Assembly (NCBI RefSeq): GCF_900114255.1
Contig: NZ_FOSL01000002.1
Span: forward strand, 186,001 to 250,000
Length of the DNA: 64,000 nt
Source: Neomesorhizobium albiziae
GTDB lineage: Bacteria > Pseudomonadota > Alphaproteobacteria > Rhizobiales > Rhizobiaceae
Direction: 5' to 3'
Below are positions 19,081 through 27,714 of the stretch, in pieces; positions within the stretch are counted from its first letter, which is position 1; every line of letters starts with the position of its first letter. Position numbers and translations under genes: made by a program. The notes beneath the pieces were generated by a model. The model ran no database searches and had not been told where the DNA came from. It saw only the letters and a program-made list of their open reading frames with translations.

Positions 19081-19175
19081 CTAAAGCGCTGGAATTTCCG
19101 CTGGCTGCGCTTTAAGCCTTTGATTTTACGCATGTCGTTATCGCAAAACCGCTGCACACTTTTGCGCGACATGCG
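19081..19175 (-). repeat. RIME-like palindromic repeat, copy D (diverged, inverted)
   Basis: An inverted, diverged relative of copies A-C. CTAAAGCGC...GCGCTTTAAG (19081-19115) corresponds to the second palindrome. CGCATGTCG...CGACATGCG (19129-19175) is the first, with TTTTGCG/CGCAAAA inside. This version matches the form common in rhizobial genomes. It ends 13 bases before the moeB-like start. Confidence 0.8.
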
Positions 19176-19188
19176 TTATGTTCAGGTA

Positions 19189-19956
19189 ATGAACCGACAC
19201 GAGCCTGCAGCCCTTTCGACCGAAGAACTCGAGCGATACGCGCGACACATCATCCTGCCGGAGATCGGCGGCAGCGGTCAGCAGAAACTGAAGCGCGCCC
19301 GCGTGCTGGTGATCGGGGCGGGCGGACTCGGTGCACCGGTACTGCAATATCTGGCGGCAGCAGGCGTCGGCGCGCTCGGCATAGTCGACGACGACACCGT
19401 CTCACTTTCCAACCTGCAACGGCAGATCATTCATGGCACGCCGGCTGTCGGCACGGCCAAGACGGAAAGTGCGGCTGACAGCATCCAGCGTTTGAACCCG
19501 CATGTGCGGGTCGAGATCCACAACATGCGGCTCGACGCCGGAAATGCACGACCGCTGGTCGCACAATACGACGTCGTGGTCGATGGCTCCGACAATTTCG
19601 AAACCCGCTATGCCATCGCCGATGCCTGCGAGGCCGAACAGCGGCCTCTGGTGCATGCAGCGGTCGGACGCTTCGACGGCTCGCTCACCGTGCTGAAGCC
19701 GTTCGAAAGCGGCCCTGACGGGCAATCCTACCCGTCCTATCGCGATCTTTTCCCCGAAGCGCCGCCGAAAGGGCTGGTGCCCTCCTGCGCGGAGGCGGGG
19801 ATCGTCGGCGCGCTGACCGGGGTTCTGGGAACCTTGCAGGCAATGGAGACCATCAAGCTGATCACTGGGATCGGCGAGCCACTGGTCGGGCGACTGCTGC
19901 TTTATGACGGGCTTGCCGCGCGTTTCGATACGGTCCGCTACAAGAGACGGAAATGA
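19189..19956 (+). CDS. ThiF/MoeB/HesA-family adenylyltransferase lacking the zinc cysteines
   Basis: A 255-residue E1-like enzyme that would adenylate the C-terminus of a small sulfur-carrier protein (MoaD, ThiS or similar). The nucleotide motif GAGGLGAPVLQYLAAAGVG and the conserved NLQRQ, DGSDNFETRY and SCAEAGIVG (putative catalytic Cys) are present. The four zinc cysteines of MoeB and ThiF are absent: the CYRC-like site reads SYRDLF and the C-terminal pair is missing. No rhodanese domain. It is first in an overlapping four-gene set. The frame is open upstream through the repeat, but M at 19189 gives the family start. Confidence 0.8.
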   Translation: MNRHEPAALSTEELERYARHIILPEIGGSGQQKLKRARVLVIGAGGLGAPVLQYLAAAGVGALGIVDDDTVSLSNLQRQIIHGTPAVGTAKTESAADSIQRLNPHVRVEIHNMRLDAGNARPLVAQYDVVVDGSDNFETRYAIADACEAEQRPLVHAAVGRFDGSLTVLKPFESGPDGQSYPSYRDLFPEAPPKGLVPSCAEAGIVGALTGVLGTLQAMETIKLITGIGEPLVGRLLLYDGLAARFDTVRYKRRK

Positions 19957-20447
19957 GCCGTATTGATCACGAAGATATCCGCCTCGAGCGCATCGACGGC
20001 AGCTTCGGCCGGTGGGATGAACTGCTTTCCCTCATCCTGCGATCGTTTGCCTATATGGACGGAGTGATCGACCCGCCCTCCTCCGCGCATCGCCTCAGCC
20101 TATCCGGACTGAAGGAAAAAGCGTCGCAAGAAACCGGCTTTGCCGCTTTCAAAGGAAGCCGGCTGGTCGGCTGCGTTTTCATCTCGGAACAAGCCGACCA
20201 TTTCTATCTCGGCAAGCTGGCCGTTGAACCCGGAGTACAAGGTTCGGGAATCGGCCGAAAACTTCTCGAAATGGCTGAGTCGGAAGCCCGAAAATCACGA
20301 AAACCGGCCATAGAACTGCAAACGCGGATCGAACTTTCGGCAAATCGGGACACGTTTCGCCATCTTGGCTTCCGCGAAGTCGCACAGACGGCACATGACG
20401 GTTATGACCGGCCGACGTCCGTGACCATGCGAAAGGTTCTGTCTTGA
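19953..20447 (+). CDS. GNAT-family N-acetyltransferase
   Basis: A 164-residue GNAT protein. The acetyl-CoA pyrophosphate loop is VQGSGIGRKLLEMAE, after the strand FYLGKLAVEPG. The substrate is unknown. It overlaps the stop of the adenylyltransferase gene by 4 bases (ATGA) and its own stop overlaps the next start (TTGA), so it is translationally coupled to aconitase X. Confidence 0.85.
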   Translation: MSRIDHEDIRLERIDGSFGRWDELLSLILRSFAYMDGVIDPPSSAHRLSLSGLKEKASQETGFAAFKGSRLVGCVFISEQADHFYLGKLAVEPGVQGSGIGRKLLEMAESEARKSRKPAIELQTRIELSANRDTFRHLGFREVAQTAHDGYDRPTSVTMRKVLS

Positions 20448-21703
20448 GCCTGGAGCTTTCGGCGGACGAACGGGCGATCGCTGCCGGGCGCAACGGCGAC
20501 GGGGCCGCAATGGCGATGCGCATCGTTGCGGAAGCCGGCAGGCTGCTCGGCGCTGACCGCCTCATTCCTATCCAGTCGGCCCATATCGACGGTGCGCTTT
20601 ATCACGGCGATTCCGGGACGCTTTTTGCCGAGAGGCTTGTGAATGGCGGCGCCAGGGTTTCGGTCCGCTCGACACTGAACGTCGGGGCGCTCGATCTGAT
20701 GGGCTGTTCGCGTGTGCGCCTGGAAGAACCGCAGCGAACGATGGCGCGCCGCATGATGGACGCCTATCGCGAACTCGGCTGCGAAACAACATGGACCTGC
20801 GCGCCCTACCAGGCCGGCCACCGTCCGCGACAGGGCAGCGATGTCGCCTGGGGCGAATCCAACGCGGTGGTGTTCTGCAACTCGGTGCTCGGTGCTCGCA
20901 CAAACCGATACGGCGACTTTCTCGACATTGCCTGCGCGATCACCGGCAAAGCACCCGATGTCGGGCTGCATCGGCCGGAAAACCGCCGAGCCCGTCTGGT
21001 TTTCGATGTCACAGGGCTGTCGCCGGCTTTCCTAAACTCGGAGATCGCCTGGCCTATCCTCGGAACACTCTACGGTCGCGAAACCGGCAGTACCGTCGGT
21101 GTGGTCAAGGGGATTGAAGGACATCCCGGCGAGGATCGCCTGAAGGCATTCGGCGCCGCGGCTGCATCCTCGGGTGCTGTCGGGCTGTTCCACATCGTCG
21201 GCATCACGCCGGAAGCGCCAGATCTCGAATCGGCACTGGGCGGCGAGCCGGCGGAGATTACCGTCCACGTCACGGCCGGCATGGTCGAGGACACCAGGGC
21301 GCGGCTTTCGACCGCTGCCAAACCCGCAGCAATCGACGCGGTCGCAATCGGCAGCCCGCATCTTTCGGCCGATGAGTTTGTTGAACTCGAACGCCTGATC
21401 GACGGCCGCGGACTGCGCGTGCCCATCCATGCCTGCACGGGTCGCCATGTGCTCGCCACACTGGAAAAGAGAGGAGCGCGAAAGCGGCTGGAGGCAAGCG
21501 GCGTTGTCATCGTCGCCGACACCTGCATCGTCGTGACCCCGATCCTGCCGGCGATGAACGGTGCCGTGCTGATGACCAACTCGGGCAAGTTCGCTCAGTA
21601 TGCGCCGGGCAATACCGGCTATGGCGTGCTGTACGGCTCCCTGGCCGACTGCGTGGAAAGCGCGGTGTCGGGCCGGCCCATGCTTACGGACATGGTCGCA
21701 TGA
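20444..21703 (+). CDS. Aconitase X catalytic (large) subunit, DUF521
   Basis: A 419-residue DUF521 protein of the aconitase superfamily. Split bacterial AcnX enzymes of the Agrobacterium type act as cis-3-hydroxy-L-proline dehydratases, while archaeal ones dehydrate mevalonate 5-phosphate. The former is the more likely role here. Cysteines expected as iron-sulfur ligands are seen in VVFCNSVLG and VADTCIVVTP; GETGSTVG-type and ANTSGKFAQYAPG-type active-site loops are at RETGSTVGVVKG and NSGKFAQYAPGN. The start is TTG, overlapping the GNAT stop. The small subunit follows immediately. Confidence 0.88.
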   Translation: MSLELSADERAIAAGRNGDGAAMAMRIVAEAGRLLGADRLIPIQSAHIDGALYHGDSGTLFAERLVNGGARVSVRSTLNVGALDLMGCSRVRLEEPQRTMARRMMDAYRELGCETTWTCAPYQAGHRPRQGSDVAWGESNAVVFCNSVLGARTNRYGDFLDIACAITGKAPDVGLHRPENRRARLVFDVTGLSPAFLNSEIAWPILGTLYGRETGSTVGVVKGIEGHPGEDRLKAFGAAAASSGAVGLFHIVGITPEAPDLESALGGEPAEITVHVTAGMVEDTRARLSTAAKPAAIDAVAIGSPHLSADEFVELERLIDGRGLRVPIHACTGRHVLATLEKRGARKRLEASGVVIVADTCIVVTPILPAMNGAVLMTNSGKFAQYAPGNTGYGVLYGSLADCVESAVSGRPMLTDMVA

Positions 21704-22116
21704 TCCCGCTCAGGGCCGACGTGCTGGTTCCGGGCGGCACGGCTGTCGGCAAAGCATTGGTGCTTGAAGCGCCGATCAGTTTCTGGGGCGGCGTCGACCC
21801 GAAATCCGGAAGCATTGCCGATGTCCGTCATCCGCAACATGAAGAGCCGATCGGCGGCACCGTTCTGTTCGTCCCCGCAACGATCGGCTCGTCCTCGGCG
21901 TCCGCCGTTCTGATGGAACTTGTTCACAACGGCCATGCCCCGGCGGCGATTGTGCTGCACGAGCCCGATGCGATCCTGCTGCTCGGCCTTATCGTCGCCC
22001 GCGAAATGCACTGGCCGACGCCCCCGGCCCTGCGGCTGGACCGGTCCCGACATTCCGATTTTTCCGGTCTGCGGGTCCGGATTTCCGGCAACGGGACGAT
22101 TTCTCCGCTGGCTTGA
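21700..22116 (+). CDS. Aconitase X swivel-domain (small) subunit, DUF126
   Basis: A 138-residue DUF126 protein corresponding to the swivel domain of aconitase. Characteristic segments are GTAVGKALVLEAPISFWGG, the serine loop VPATIGSSSASAVLMEL, and ADAILLLG-like PDAILLLGLIVA. It forms the second subunit of the split aconitase X. Its ATG overlaps the stop of the large subunit by 4 bases. Confidence 0.88.
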   Translation: MIPLRADVLVPGGTAVGKALVLEAPISFWGGVDPKSGSIADVRHPQHEEPIGGTVLFVPATIGSSSASAVLMELVHNGHAPAAIVLHEPDAILLLGLIVAREMHWPTPPALRLDRSRHSDFSGLRVRISGNGTISPLA

Positions 22117-22173
22117 GCATCGGCCCGAAATCGGAATCGACGGGAAAGCACGATGCATAGATTCAAGTCTTAA

Positions 22174-22275
22174 TGCATGTCGCCCGAAAGTGTCGTCGGT
22201 TTCGGGAGAAACGACATGCACAACCAACAAGCTACAGGGTGGCCGCCGAATCCCATTCGGCGCGACGCGCTGTAG
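22174..22275 (+). repeat. RIME-like palindromic repeat, copy B
   Basis: The same two-palindrome element as copy A, from TGCATGTCG (22174) through CGACATGCA (22220) to the second palindrome ending TGTAG. It sits between the convergent aconitase X operon and the 2-hydroxyacid dehydrogenase gene, where its hairpins might act on both transcript ends. Confidence 0.85.
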
Positions 22276-22315
22276 AGCGTCCCTTGCGCGCCCTGAGGAA
22301 CGCGCGGCGCTCTGA

Positions 22316-23317
22316 CTAGACCCGTTCGGGCAAAACCCGGTCCGGGGGACGATGGCCGTCGAAGAAGGTGCGGATATTGATGATGACCTTTTCGCCCATG
22401 TCGATCCGGCCCTCGATGGTCGCCGAGCCCATATGCGGCAGAAGCACCACCTTGCCTTTGCCAACCAGCTTGAGCAGTTTCGGATTGACTGCCGGTTCGT
22501 GCTCGAAAACGTCGAGCCCGGCGCCGGCAAGCTTGCCTTCCTGAAGCATCTGGATCATCGCATCTTCGTCGATGATGTCGCCACGGGCGGTGTTGACGAT
22601 GTAGGCCGACGGCTGCATCAGCGCGAGCCGGCGCGCCGACAAGAGGTGGAAGGTCGCCGGCGTCGACGGGCAGTTGACCGAGATGATGTCCATGCGGGCA
22701 AGCATCTGGTCGAGGCTTTCCCAATAGGTCGCCTCCAATTCGTCCTCGATGACCGGCGTGACGCGGTGGCGGTTGTGGTAGTGAATCGACAATCCGAATG
22801 CCTTGGCGCGGCGCGCCACCGCTGTGCCGATGCGGCCCATGCCGACGATACCCAGGCGTTTGCCCCAGATCCGCCGGCCGAGCATCCAGGTCGGGGACCA
22901 GCCGACCCATTTGCCGTCGCCCATCAGCACATTCGCACCTTCCGTGAGGCGGCGCGGCACTGTCAGCAGCAATCCCATGGTCATGTCGGCCGTGTCTTCG
23001 GTAAGCACGTTCGGCGTATTGGTGACGGTGATGCTCTGCTTGGCCGCGGCAGCCACGTCTATGTGGTCGACGCCGTTGCCGAAATTGGCGATCAGCTTGA
23101 GGTTCGGCCCGGCCTGGGCAAGCAGCGCCGCGTCGATACGGTCGGTGATGGTCGGCACCAGCACATCGGCTTCCTTGACCGCGGCCACCAGTTCGGGCTG
23201 CGTCATCGGACGATCCTCGACGACAATGCGGGCATCGAAGAGCTCGCGCATCCGCGTTTCCACCTGGTCAGGCAGCTTGCGCGTAATGACGACGAGGGGC
23301 TTTTTCCTGCCGGCCAT
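22316..23317 (-). CDS. D-2-hydroxyacid dehydrogenase (glyoxylate/hydroxypyruvate reductase-like)
   Basis: A 333-residue NAD(P)-dependent D-isomer-specific oxidoreductase. The Rossmann motif is GIVGMGRIGTAVARRAK. The catalytic triad is visible as Arg in ANFGNGVDHIDV/NTARGDIID, Glu in FEHEPAVNP and His in LLPHMGSAT. The start MAGRKKP at 23317 has GAGGAAACA before it; the frame continues 120 codons upstream without a ribosome site. Glyoxylate reductase (gyaR) is the best guess; the substrate is not certain. Confidence 0.88.
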   Translation of the reverse strand: MAGRKKPLVVITRKLPDQVETRMRELFDARIVVEDRPMTQPELVAAVKEADVLVPTITDRIDAALLAQAGPNLKLIANFGNGVDHIDVAAAAKQSITVTNTPNVLTEDTADMTMGLLLTVPRRLTEGANVLMGDGKWVGWSPTWMLGRRIWGKRLGIVGMGRIGTAVARRAKAFGLSIHYHNRHRVTPVIEDELEATYWESLDQMLARMDIISVNCPSTPATFHLLSARRLALMQPSAYIVNTARGDIIDEDAMIQMLQEGKLAGAGLDVFEHEPAVNPKLLKLVGKGKVVLLPHMGSATIEGRIDMGEKVIINIRTFFDGHRPPDRVLPERV

Positions 23318-23489
23318 TGTTTCCTCGAATCCGGGTCTTGTTGAGACCTCTTTAACCAAGACAGGCGAAACTTGAAACCATCTCCGGCTTCGCAATCCCA
23401 TGTAACAAGCGATGCAGCCGAAAACAAAGAAAAAGGGCTTCGGGGGCCGGCCCACATGCGCGGCCCCGGCGTTGAGTAGAGGAACCAAA

Positions 23490-24053
23490 GTGTCTGGTTT
23501 TGTGTCGCTTTGCCGGACCGTGAGCGCAGCATTGCTGGCCCTGGCGGTCGTTTCTACGGGCACGCTCACAAGCTCGGTCGCCGCGGCGCCGGCTTCGCCG
23601 GACGTCACACGCGGACCGAGTGGACTGCCATTGCCGCGATTCGTCAGCCTGAAATCCGCGAAGGTCAATTCGCGCATCGGACCTGGCGTGAATTATGCGG
23701 TCGACTGGATGTACATGAAGCCTGGCCTGCCGATGGAAATCATCCAGGAGTATGACAACTGGCGCCGCGTCCGCGATTCGGATGGGGCGGAAGGCTGGAT
23801 CAACCAGTCGCTTCTCTCCGGGCGGCGGACCGGCATCGTCGCTCCCTGGCAAAAGGGCAAGAAGGCGCAGATCGGGCTTATGGCCGAGCCAGGAAACAGC
23901 GGGGGTACTGTCGCTACGATCGAGCCGGGCGTCGTCGGAACGATCAAGGTCTGCAACGGCGATTGGTGCGAAATGACCTTCAGCGGTCACACCGGCTGGA
24001 TCAACCAGTCGCTGGTCTGGGGCGTCTATCCCGGCGAAACCATCAAGGACTGA
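23490..24053 (+). CDS. Exported protein with two bacterial SH3-like repeats
   Basis: A 187-residue exported protein. The GTG at 23490 was chosen because AGAGGAACCAAA precedes it and because it gives a clean signal peptide ending at about residue 32 (SSVAAA/PAS). An ATG at 23412 would add 26 basic residues. Two SH3-like units follow, each ending in the same WINQSL signature, with the first around FVSLKSAKVNSRIGPG. Such proteins often bind cell-wall material; the specific role is unknown. Confidence 0.8.
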   Translation: MSGFVSLCRTVSAALLALAVVSTGTLTSSVAAAPASPDVTRGPSGLPLPRFVSLKSAKVNSRIGPGVNYAVDWMYMKPGLPMEIIQEYDNWRRVRDSDGAEGWINQSLLSGRRTGIVAPWQKGKKAQIGLMAEPGNSGGTVATIEPGVVGTIKVCNGDWCEMTFSGHTGWINQSLVWGVYPGETIKD

Positions 24054-24064
24054 CGCAGCGGGGG

Positions 24065-24421
24065 TCAATCCCTTCCGATGCGGCCGAGATGCGTGTCGCG
24101 AAAAGCCGAGGCATATTTGAGGCCATAGCCCAGCGCCCGGTCGATGCCGATATGCGCCAGCCAGATCAGCCCGATGCCGATCAGGATCGGTATCGCTGAA
24201 AAATACCCGATAATGATGATTGCCAGCGGCCAGACCGTGAGATGGGCGGCGTTGTAGCAATAGGCGCCGATCCGAGGCCCGGCGAGATAGCCGAGCATCG
24301 AAATATCCGGCACGAGAATGAGGGCGGCAAACAACAGCCACCCCTGCCCGACTGTCGCATAAGCCGCGATCGCGGCCGCGAAAAGTGCGGCGCCTTCGAT
24401 TTTCAGCAGGATGACCGGCAT
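24065..24421 (-). CDS. DUF4260 membrane protein
   Basis: A 118-residue protein with four predicted hydrophobic segments and the conserved DUF4260 pieces LVPDISMLGYLAGPRIGA, WLAHIGIDRALGYGLKY and FRDTHLGRIG. The function of the family is unknown. It is convergent with the SH3 gene and lies 24 bases downstream of irr on the same strand, so it may be co-transcribed with irr. Confidence 0.85.
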   Translation of the reverse strand: MPVILLKIEGAALFAAAIAAYATVGQGWLLFAALILVPDISMLGYLAGPRIGAYCYNAAHLTVWPLAIIIIGYFSAIPILIGIGLIWLAHIGIDRALGYGLKYASAFRDTHLGRIGRD

Positions 24422-24445
24422 AAGGCGGACACCGGAGAGGAGGCG

Positions 24446-24871
24446 CTAGCGCTTCGGCCGCAGCCGCACGATGATGTCGACATTGGCGATCTCCATTCCC
24501 TCCGGCGGTTCGGGAAGATTCATCACCTTGACCGGCCCGGCAGCGATGTCGAACACCTTGTTCTCGCCCTCGATGAAGAAATGGTGGTGATCGCTGGTGT
24601 TGGTGTCGAAATAGGTTTTCGACCCCTCGACCGCGAGAATGCGCAGCAGTCCGGCGTCGGTGAACTGATGCAGCGCGTTGTACACGGTCGCCAGCGATAC
24701 CGGGACGCCCGCGGCCAGGGCCTCTTCGTGCAATTCCTCAGCCGACAGATGGCGATCGCCCTTGGCAAACAACAGATCCGCGAGCGCTACACGCTGGCGC
24801 GTCGGGCGCAAACCCGCGTCGCGGACCCGCTTGTCCACGGCGATTTTGTCTTTTGAGTTGACCGACACCAT
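24446..24871 (-). CDS. irr: Irr-type Fur-family iron/heme response regulator
   Basis: A 141-residue Fur-family transcription factor. Irr in rhizobia represses heme synthesis and iron-use genes when iron is low and is controlled by heme. The winged helix contains GLRPTRQRVALADLLF and VSLATVYNALHQF. The dimer domain has the heme-associated HHHFF motif and lacks the CxxC zinc pairs of typical Fur. It is divergent from fabA, the arrangement known in rhizobia. Confidence 0.92.
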   Translation of the reverse strand: MVSVNSKDKIAVDKRVRDAGLRPTRQRVALADLLFAKGDRHLSAEELHEEALAAGVPVSLATVYNALHQFTDAGLLRILAVEGSKTYFDTNTSDHHHFFIEGENKVFDIAAGPVKVMNLPEPPEGMEIANVDIIVRLRPKR

Positions 24872-24981
24872 ATAGCTGGAGCTGTTCTTTCCCGAAGCCT
24901 GCGCTGCGCCCCGCAGTATGCCAAACCGCTTGTTCCCTTCGACATATATTCGGTCGCCGTCCGGCGATCAATAGCGGCACA

Positions 24982-25008
24982 TTGACCGCAGCAAGCGGGC
25001 GCTATAAG
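24982..25008 (+). promoter_or_regulatory. Possible fabA promoter
   Basis: TTGACC (24982-24987) and TATAAG (25003-25008) with a short 15-base spacer, about 100 bases upstream of fabA in the irr/fabA divergent region. The spacing is suboptimal, so this is tentative. Confidence 0.35.
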
Positions 25009-25108
25009 CGCAGACGGCGGTTTCCGGTGGGAAACAGACTGTGGTAGTGAACTAACGAACGATAACAGGGTGCGGTCGACCGGCACCGACGGGACGGGAA
25101 AGATTCTT

Positions 25109-25624
25109 ATGGCGGAACAGAAGTCCAGCTACGGCTATGAAGACCTGCTTGCGTGCGGCCGTGGCGAGCTTTTCGGGCCTGGCAACGCACAACTGCCTGC
25201 CCCGCCCATGCTGATGTTCGACCGGATCACCGAAATCTCGGAGACCGGCGGCGAATTCGACAAGGGCTTCATTCGCGCCGAACTGGATATCAAGCCGGAC
25301 CTGTGGTTCTTTCCCTGCCATTTCATCGGCAATCCGGTGATGCCAGGCTGCCTCGGCCTCGACGCGATGTGGCAGATGACCGGTTTCTTCCTCGGCTGGC
25401 TGGGCGAGCCCGGCAAGGGCATGGCGCTGTCGACCGGCGAGGTGAAGTTCAAGGGCATGGTGACGCCGAAGACCAAGAAAGTGGAATACGGCGTCGATTT
25501 CAAACGCGTGATGCGTGGCCGGCTGGTGCTGGGCATCGCGGATGGCTGGCTTAAGGCCGACGGCGAAACCATATACAAAGCCACCGACCTCCGGGTCGGC
25601 CTCGCCAAGCAGGAAGCAGCCTGA
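25109..25624 (+). CDS. fabA: 3-hydroxydecanoyl-ACP dehydratase/isomerase
   Basis: A 171-residue hot-dog-fold enzyme that introduces the cis double bond in anaerobic-type unsaturated fatty acid synthesis. The catalytic His lies in [13 protein letters not shown] and the Asp in [29 protein letters not shown] is the family start, with GGGAAAG upstream of the ATG at 25109. It is the first gene of fabA-fabB-fabI. Confidence 0.96.
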   Translation: MAEQKSSYGYEDLLACGRGELFGPGNAQLPAPPMLMFDRITEISETGGEFDKGFIRAELDIKPDLWFFPCHFIGNPVMPGCLGLDAMWQMTGFFLGWLGEPGKGMALSTGEVKFKGMVTPKTKKVEYGVDFKRVMRGRLVLGIADGWLKADGETIYKATDLRVGLAKQEAA

Positions 25625-25654
25625 GCGCAGGCACGCAGCCACCAAGGAGCACTT

Positions 25655-26875
25655 ATGAGACGCGTCGTTGTCACGGGCCTGGGTATCGTATCGTCCATCG
25701 GAAACAATGCGGAGGAGGTGACCGCCTCGCTGCATGACGCCAAATCGGGCATCACGTTCTCCGACCAATTCGCCGAACACGGATTCCGTTGCCAGGTCTG
25801 GGGCGCGCCGACACTTGACCCGACCGAACTGATCGATCGCCGCGCCGCCCGCTTCCTTTCAAAGGGTGCTGCGTGGAACCACGTGGCCATGGACCAGGCA
25901 ATTGCCGATGCCGGGCTGACGGAAAGCGACATAACCAACGAGCGCACCGGCATTGTCATGGGCTCGGGCGGTCCCTCGACCAAGACCATCGTCGATGCCG
26001 GCGACATCACCCGCAAGAACAACAGCCCCAAACGCATCGGACCGTTCGCTGTGCCGAAGGCGATGTCCTCGACCGCCTCGGCAACGCTCGCGACCTGGTT
26101 CAAGATCCACGGCGTAAACTACTCCATCTCATCCGCCTGCTCGACCTCCGCGCATTGCATCGGCAATGCCTACGAACTGATCCAGTGGGGCAAGCAGGAC
26201 ATGATGTTCGCCGGCGGCCACGAGGACCTCGACTGGAGCATGTCGAACCTGTTCGACGCGATGGGCGCCATGTCCTCCAAATACAACGACACGCCCTCGA
26301 CGGCCTCGCGCGCCTACGACGTGACCCGCGACGGCTTTGTGATCGCCGGCGGCGCTGGCGTCCTGGTTCTCGAAGAACTGGAACACGCGAAGGCCCGTGG
26401 CGCCAAGATTTATGCCGAGATCGTCGGCTATGGCGCGACCTCGGACGGCTATGACATGGTTGCGCCATCGGGCGAAGGCGCTGAGCGCTGCATGCGGCAG
26501 GCACTGGCTACCGTGAAGAGTGATGTCGACTACATCAACACGCATGGAACGTCGACGCCGGTCGGTGATTCGAAGGAAATCGGCGCGATCCGGGAAGTCT
26601 TCGGCGACCGCATCCCGTACATCCAGTCGACCAAATCGCTGACCGGCCACTCGCTTGGCGGGGCCGGCGTGCAGGAATCGATCTATTCGATCCTGATGAT
26701 GCAGGCCGGCTTCATCGGCGAGAGCGCCCACATCACCGAACTCGACCCCGAATTCGAAGGCATGCCGATCGTACGCAAACGCATCGACAACGCCAAGATC
26801 GATACGGTCCTGTCGAACTCGTTCGGCTTCGGCGGCACCAACGCCACGCTCGTCTTCCAGCGTTACAACAGTTAA
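25655..26875 (+). CDS. fabB: Beta-ketoacyl-ACP synthase I
   Basis: A 406-residue condensing enzyme needed for elongation of unsaturated acyl chains. The active-site Cys is in [12 protein letters not shown] and the two His in [12 protein letters not shown] and [12 protein letters not shown]; the C-terminal glycine-rich loop is [19 protein letters not shown] precedes the ATG. It lies 30 bases after fabA in the operon. Confidence 0.96.
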   Translation: MRRVVVTGLGIVSSIGNNAEEVTASLHDAKSGITFSDQFAEHGFRCQVWGAPTLDPTELIDRRAARFLSKGAAWNHVAMDQAIADAGLTESDITNERTGIVMGSGGPSTKTIVDAGDITRKNNSPKRIGPFAVPKAMSSTASATLATWFKIHGVNYSISSACSTSAHCIGNAYELIQWGKQDMMFAGGHEDLDWSMSNLFDAMGAMSSKYNDTPSTASRAYDVTRDGFVIAGGAGVLVLEELEHAKARGAKIYAEIVGYGATSDGYDMVAPSGEGAERCMRQALATVKSDVDYINTHGTSTPVGDSKEIGAIREVFGDRIPYIQSTKSLTGHSLGGAGVQESIYSILMMQAGFIGESAHITELDPEFEGMPIVRKRIDNAKIDTVLSNSFGFGGTNATLVFQRYNS

Positions 26876-26886
26876 GGCTTTCCAGC

Positions 26887-27699
26887 ATGGACGGATTGAT
26901 GAAGGGCAAGCGCGGCCTCATCATGGGGGTCGCCAATGATCATTCGATCGCCTGGGGTATTGCCCGCAAGCTTGCCGAGCACGGCGCCGAACTCGCCTTC
27001 ACATATCAGGGCGATGCCTTCGGACGGCGCGTAAAGCCGCTGGCCGAGAAGGTCGGCGCCTCACTGGTGCTGCCTTGCGATGTCGAGGACAGCGCATCGA
27101 TCGATTCGGTTTTCGACACGCTCGCTGCCGAATGGGGCAAGCTCGACTTCATCGTCCACGCCATCGGCTTTTCCGACAAGAACGAGTTGAAGGGCCTCTA
27201 CGCCGACACAACCCGTGAAAACTTCATCCGCACGATGGTGATCTCCTGCTATTCGTTCACCGAGATCGCCCGCAAGGCGGCCGGGATGATGAATGACGGC
27301 GGCTCGATGATTACTCTGACCTATGCCGGGTCGGTGCGGGTCATGCCGAATTACAATGTCATGGGTATCGCCAAGGCCGGCCTGGAAGCCAGCGTGCGCT
27401 ATCTTGCCAACGACTACGGTCCGCGCGGCATCCGGGTGAACGGCATTTCGGCAGGCCCGGTGCGGACGCTGGCGGGCGCCGGCATTTCGGACGCGCGCTA
27501 CATGTACTCCTACCAGCAGCGCAATGCCCCGCTGAGGAAAACCGTCTCGCTCGACGAGGTCGGCGGATCTGCCCTCTACCTGCTTTCGGAGCTTTCCGGC
27601 GGCGTTACCGGCGAGATCCACTATGTGGATGCCGGATATCACATCGTCTCGATGCCGACGCTCGAAGAGCTGAAGCGCACCGACGAGGGCAAGGAATAA
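26887..27699 (+). CDS. fabI: Enoyl-ACP reductase (NADH)
   Basis: A 270-residue short-chain dehydrogenase-like enzyme that completes each fatty acid elongation cycle; it is the target of triclosan-type inhibitors. The nucleotide motif is GVANDHSIAWGIA. The active-site residues are in ITLTYAGSVRVMPNYNVMGI (the two tyrosines) followed by AKAGLEA (Lys). It is 11 bases after fabB and ends the operon, converging on the methyltransferase gene. Confidence 0.95.
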   Translation: MDGLMKGKRGLIMGVANDHSIAWGIARKLAEHGAELAFTYQGDAFGRRVKPLAEKVGASLVLPCDVEDSASIDSVFDTLAAEWGKLDFIVHAIGFSDKNELKGLYADTTRENFIRTMVISCYSFTEIARKAAGMMNDGGSMITLTYAGSVRVMPNYNVMGIAKAGLEASVRYLANDYGPRGIRVNGISAGPVRTLAGAGISDARYMYSYQQRNAPLRKTVSLDEVGGSALYLLSELSGGVTGEIHYVDAGYHIVSMPTLEELKRTDEGKE

Positions 27700-27714
27700 G
27701 CCCTACTTAAGCGG

